Shown here: positions 4,084 through 5,020 of the stretch, piece by piece | Layout of the letters: each line of letters starts with the position of its first letter | How positions within the stretch are numbered: position 1 is the first letter of the stretch | Origin: Nitrososphaerales archaeon | Lineage (GTDB): Archaea > Thermoproteota > Nitrososphaeria > Nitrososphaerales > UBA183 | Length of the DNA stretch: 5,020 bases | Direction of reading: 5' to 3' | NCBI GenBank assembly: GCA_030045755.1 | Contig: JASIEW010000066.1 | Coordinates: 1-5,020, forward strand | Translations under genes and position numbers: made by a program | The notes under the pieces: model-generated | The model's database searches: none | Told to the model about the DNA's origin: nothing | The model's input: only the letters and a program-made list of their open reading frames with translations

Positions 4084-5020
4084 GGAAGGCCTTCCTTCTG
4101 ACGTAGAAGGTGATCCCCAGCAACACAAGGACGACCAGGGTTATCGGAATCAGGTATCTGGTGGTCACGTTCTCCCCGACCGCGATCCCTCCCGACTGCA
4201 GGGTCCCCTTGAGCGAGACGCCCTCATAAGTGAAGGTCAGAGACCCGGACTTGAACTCAGCCGGAGTCCCCGAGGTGGACGTCACGTCGACCGAGGCGGT
4301 CAGCACTCCGTGGGGGCCGAGAGTCGAGTTCGAGACGGTCACTGTGGTCCCGGAAATGGCCAGGTCCGAGGCGGCGGCCAGCGTCGTTCCCGACGAGAAG
4401 GGCAGAGTGAACTTCACGTCCGACACTCCGAGGCTCGACGGGTTCGTTATCTTGATGTCGACCACGAATGTCTTCCCTTCGATGGGAGACGCCGGGGTCT
4501 CTGTCAGGTTGGCCATCAGCGGCTTGTAGACCTCAACGAACGGCCCGGGGGTCTGGATCGCGAAGAGGGTGCCGGCGAAGTAGAAGTCCTCGCTCACGTT
4601 CGCCGACGCGAGGTTTCCGAACGTGGAGCTCGAGGTCACAGAGTACGAGAGGACCTGGTCCTGGCCGGGGGCGAGCGTCGGATAGCTCGCCGAGTCCACC
4701 GACTTCGAGACCAGGCTGTCGAAGGAGTCGGCCGTGGAACCGATCGTCGTGTTGTAGACGGAGAAGGGACCCGTGTTGCTCACCGTGATGTTCACGCCGG
4801 ACGTCATTCCGGGGAACATCGAACCGAGCGAGAACTGCTTCGACGCGACTAGTCCCACGGGAACGGCGAGCGCGTTCGACTGACCCGACAGCGCGTAGCC
4901 GGACGAAGTCGAGCTGAACGAGACGGACGGGAGCACGTAGTTCTGCTGCTTCGTCACATTGACCATGATCTGGGCTGTGTCCTTCTTTCCGGCTGCTATC
5001 TTCGCGTAGCTGAGTTCGAA
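4058..5020 (-). CDS. Membrane-anchored extracellular beta-sandwich protein, C-terminal part (5'-truncated)
   Basis: Visible are 320 C-terminal residues; the frame is open through the window edge, so the internal ATG at 4966 is not the start. The sequence is rich in Ser, Thr, Val and Gly and has no cysteine, typical of archaeal surface proteins. Two regions resemble CARDB/DUF11-type Ig-like domains: about 71-163 (VNITVSNTGPFSVYNTTI, LAPGQDQVLSYSV) and about 168-280 (FVVDIKITNPSSLGVSDVKF, LGPHGVLTASVDV). Seven N-glycosylation sequons occur, at about 21, 77, 90, 141, 171, 231 and 284. A single hydrophobic helix, 289-307 (YLIPITLVVLVLLGITFYV), followed by RRK and a short tail predicts the body outside and the C-terminus inside. 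The specific role (adhesin, S-layer associate, envelope sensor) cannot be told. The last codons overlap the inositol synthase gene by 26 nt. Confidence 0.85.
   Translation of the reverse strand, partial: FELSYAKIAAGKKDTAQIMVNVTKQQNYVLPSVSFSSTSSGYALSGQSNALAVPVGLVASKQFSLGSMFPGMTSGVNITVSNTGPFSVYNTTIGSTADSFDSLVSKSVDSASYPTLAPGQDQVLSYSVTSSSTFGNLASANVSEDFYFAGTLFAIQTPGPFVEVYKPLMANLTETPASPIEGKTFVVDIKITNPSSLGVSDVKFTLPFSSGTTLAAASDLAISGTTVTVSNSTLGPHGVLTASVDVTSTSGTPAEFKSGSLTFTYEGVSLKGTLQSGGIAVGENVTTRYLIPITLVVLVLLGITFYVRRKAFPISAASQK
4084..4095. other. Perfect 12-bp palindrome immediately after the ino1 stop codon
   Basis: GGAAGGCCTTCC reads the same on both strands. It starts right after the TAG of ino1 and lies inside the cytoplasmic-tail codons of the convergent surface-protein gene. 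It has no loop and no following T-run, so it is a poor terminator hairpin; a protein-binding site or coincidence is as likely. Confidence 0.4.

Noticed and set aside
3343..4128. 261-residue minus-strand frame opposite ino1
   Set aside because: Antisense shadow of a strongly conserved enzyme in GC-rich DNA; Arg/Asp/Val-biased composition and no motif.
4310..4852. 180-residue + frame opposite the surface-protein gene
   Set aside because: Arg/Gly-rich antisense shadow; the minus frame has a membrane anchor, sequons and domain repeats.
4964..4966. ATG on the minus strand as start of the surface-protein gene
   Set aside because: The frame continues upstream to the window edge with similar composition, and there is no signal peptide after the ATG, so it is internal.

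Overview
The window looks like high-GC archaeal chromosome (roughly 60% G+C by eye). The evidence is: arginine mostly encoded by AGG and isoleucine often by ATA; TATA boxes placed about 25-30 nt before start codons; starts that are mostly TTG or GTG without Shine-Dalgarno sequences, implying leaderless mRNAs; an archaeal/actinobacterial-type myo-inositol-1-phosphate synthase; and a protein resembling the eukaryotic ribosomal protein eL22. I would place it with the TACK archaea, perhaps Nitrososphaerota-like, but that rank is a guess.

Layout, left to right. (1) <1-689 (+): 5'-truncated cis-prenyltransferase (UppS family). (2) 791-1285 (+): eL22-like protein with a long Lys/Glu/Ala tail. (3) 1282-1677 (-): helical 131-residue protein of unknown function. 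(4) 1787-2464 (+): 225-residue protein made of two tandem copies of an unrecognised ~100-residue domain. (5) 2418-2882 (-): Nudix hydrolase of the Ap4A hydrolase type. (6) 3013-4083 (+): inositol-1-phosphate synthase. (7) 4058->5020 (-): C-terminal part of a surface protein with one membrane anchor. There are no RNA genes, insertion sequences, CRISPR arrays or long repeats, and no gap exceeds 130 nt.

From gene 2 onward the strands alternate. All three tail-to-tail pairs overlap (4, 47 and 26 nt). Both head-to-head gaps (109 and 130 nt) hold two diverging TATA boxes. Each gene therefore seems to be its own transcription unit, and antisense overlap at 3' ends is the rule here. The two promoter gaps and the gap before the eL22-like gene carry the regulatory candidates: a 7-bp inverted repeat between diverging promoters, and an AACCGTT element shared by the eL22-like and inositol synthase promoters.

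Functional links are loose. The prenyltransferase would make the polyprenyl carrier for glycans, the surface protein carries seven N-glycosylation sequons, and inositol phosphate feeds archaeal polar lipids, so three genes touch the cell envelope. The eL22-like protein and the Nudix enzyme touch translation and nucleotide housekeeping. This is mainly a housekeeping region, not a defence or mobile island. The most novel items are the eL22-like protein and the duplicated-domain orphan.
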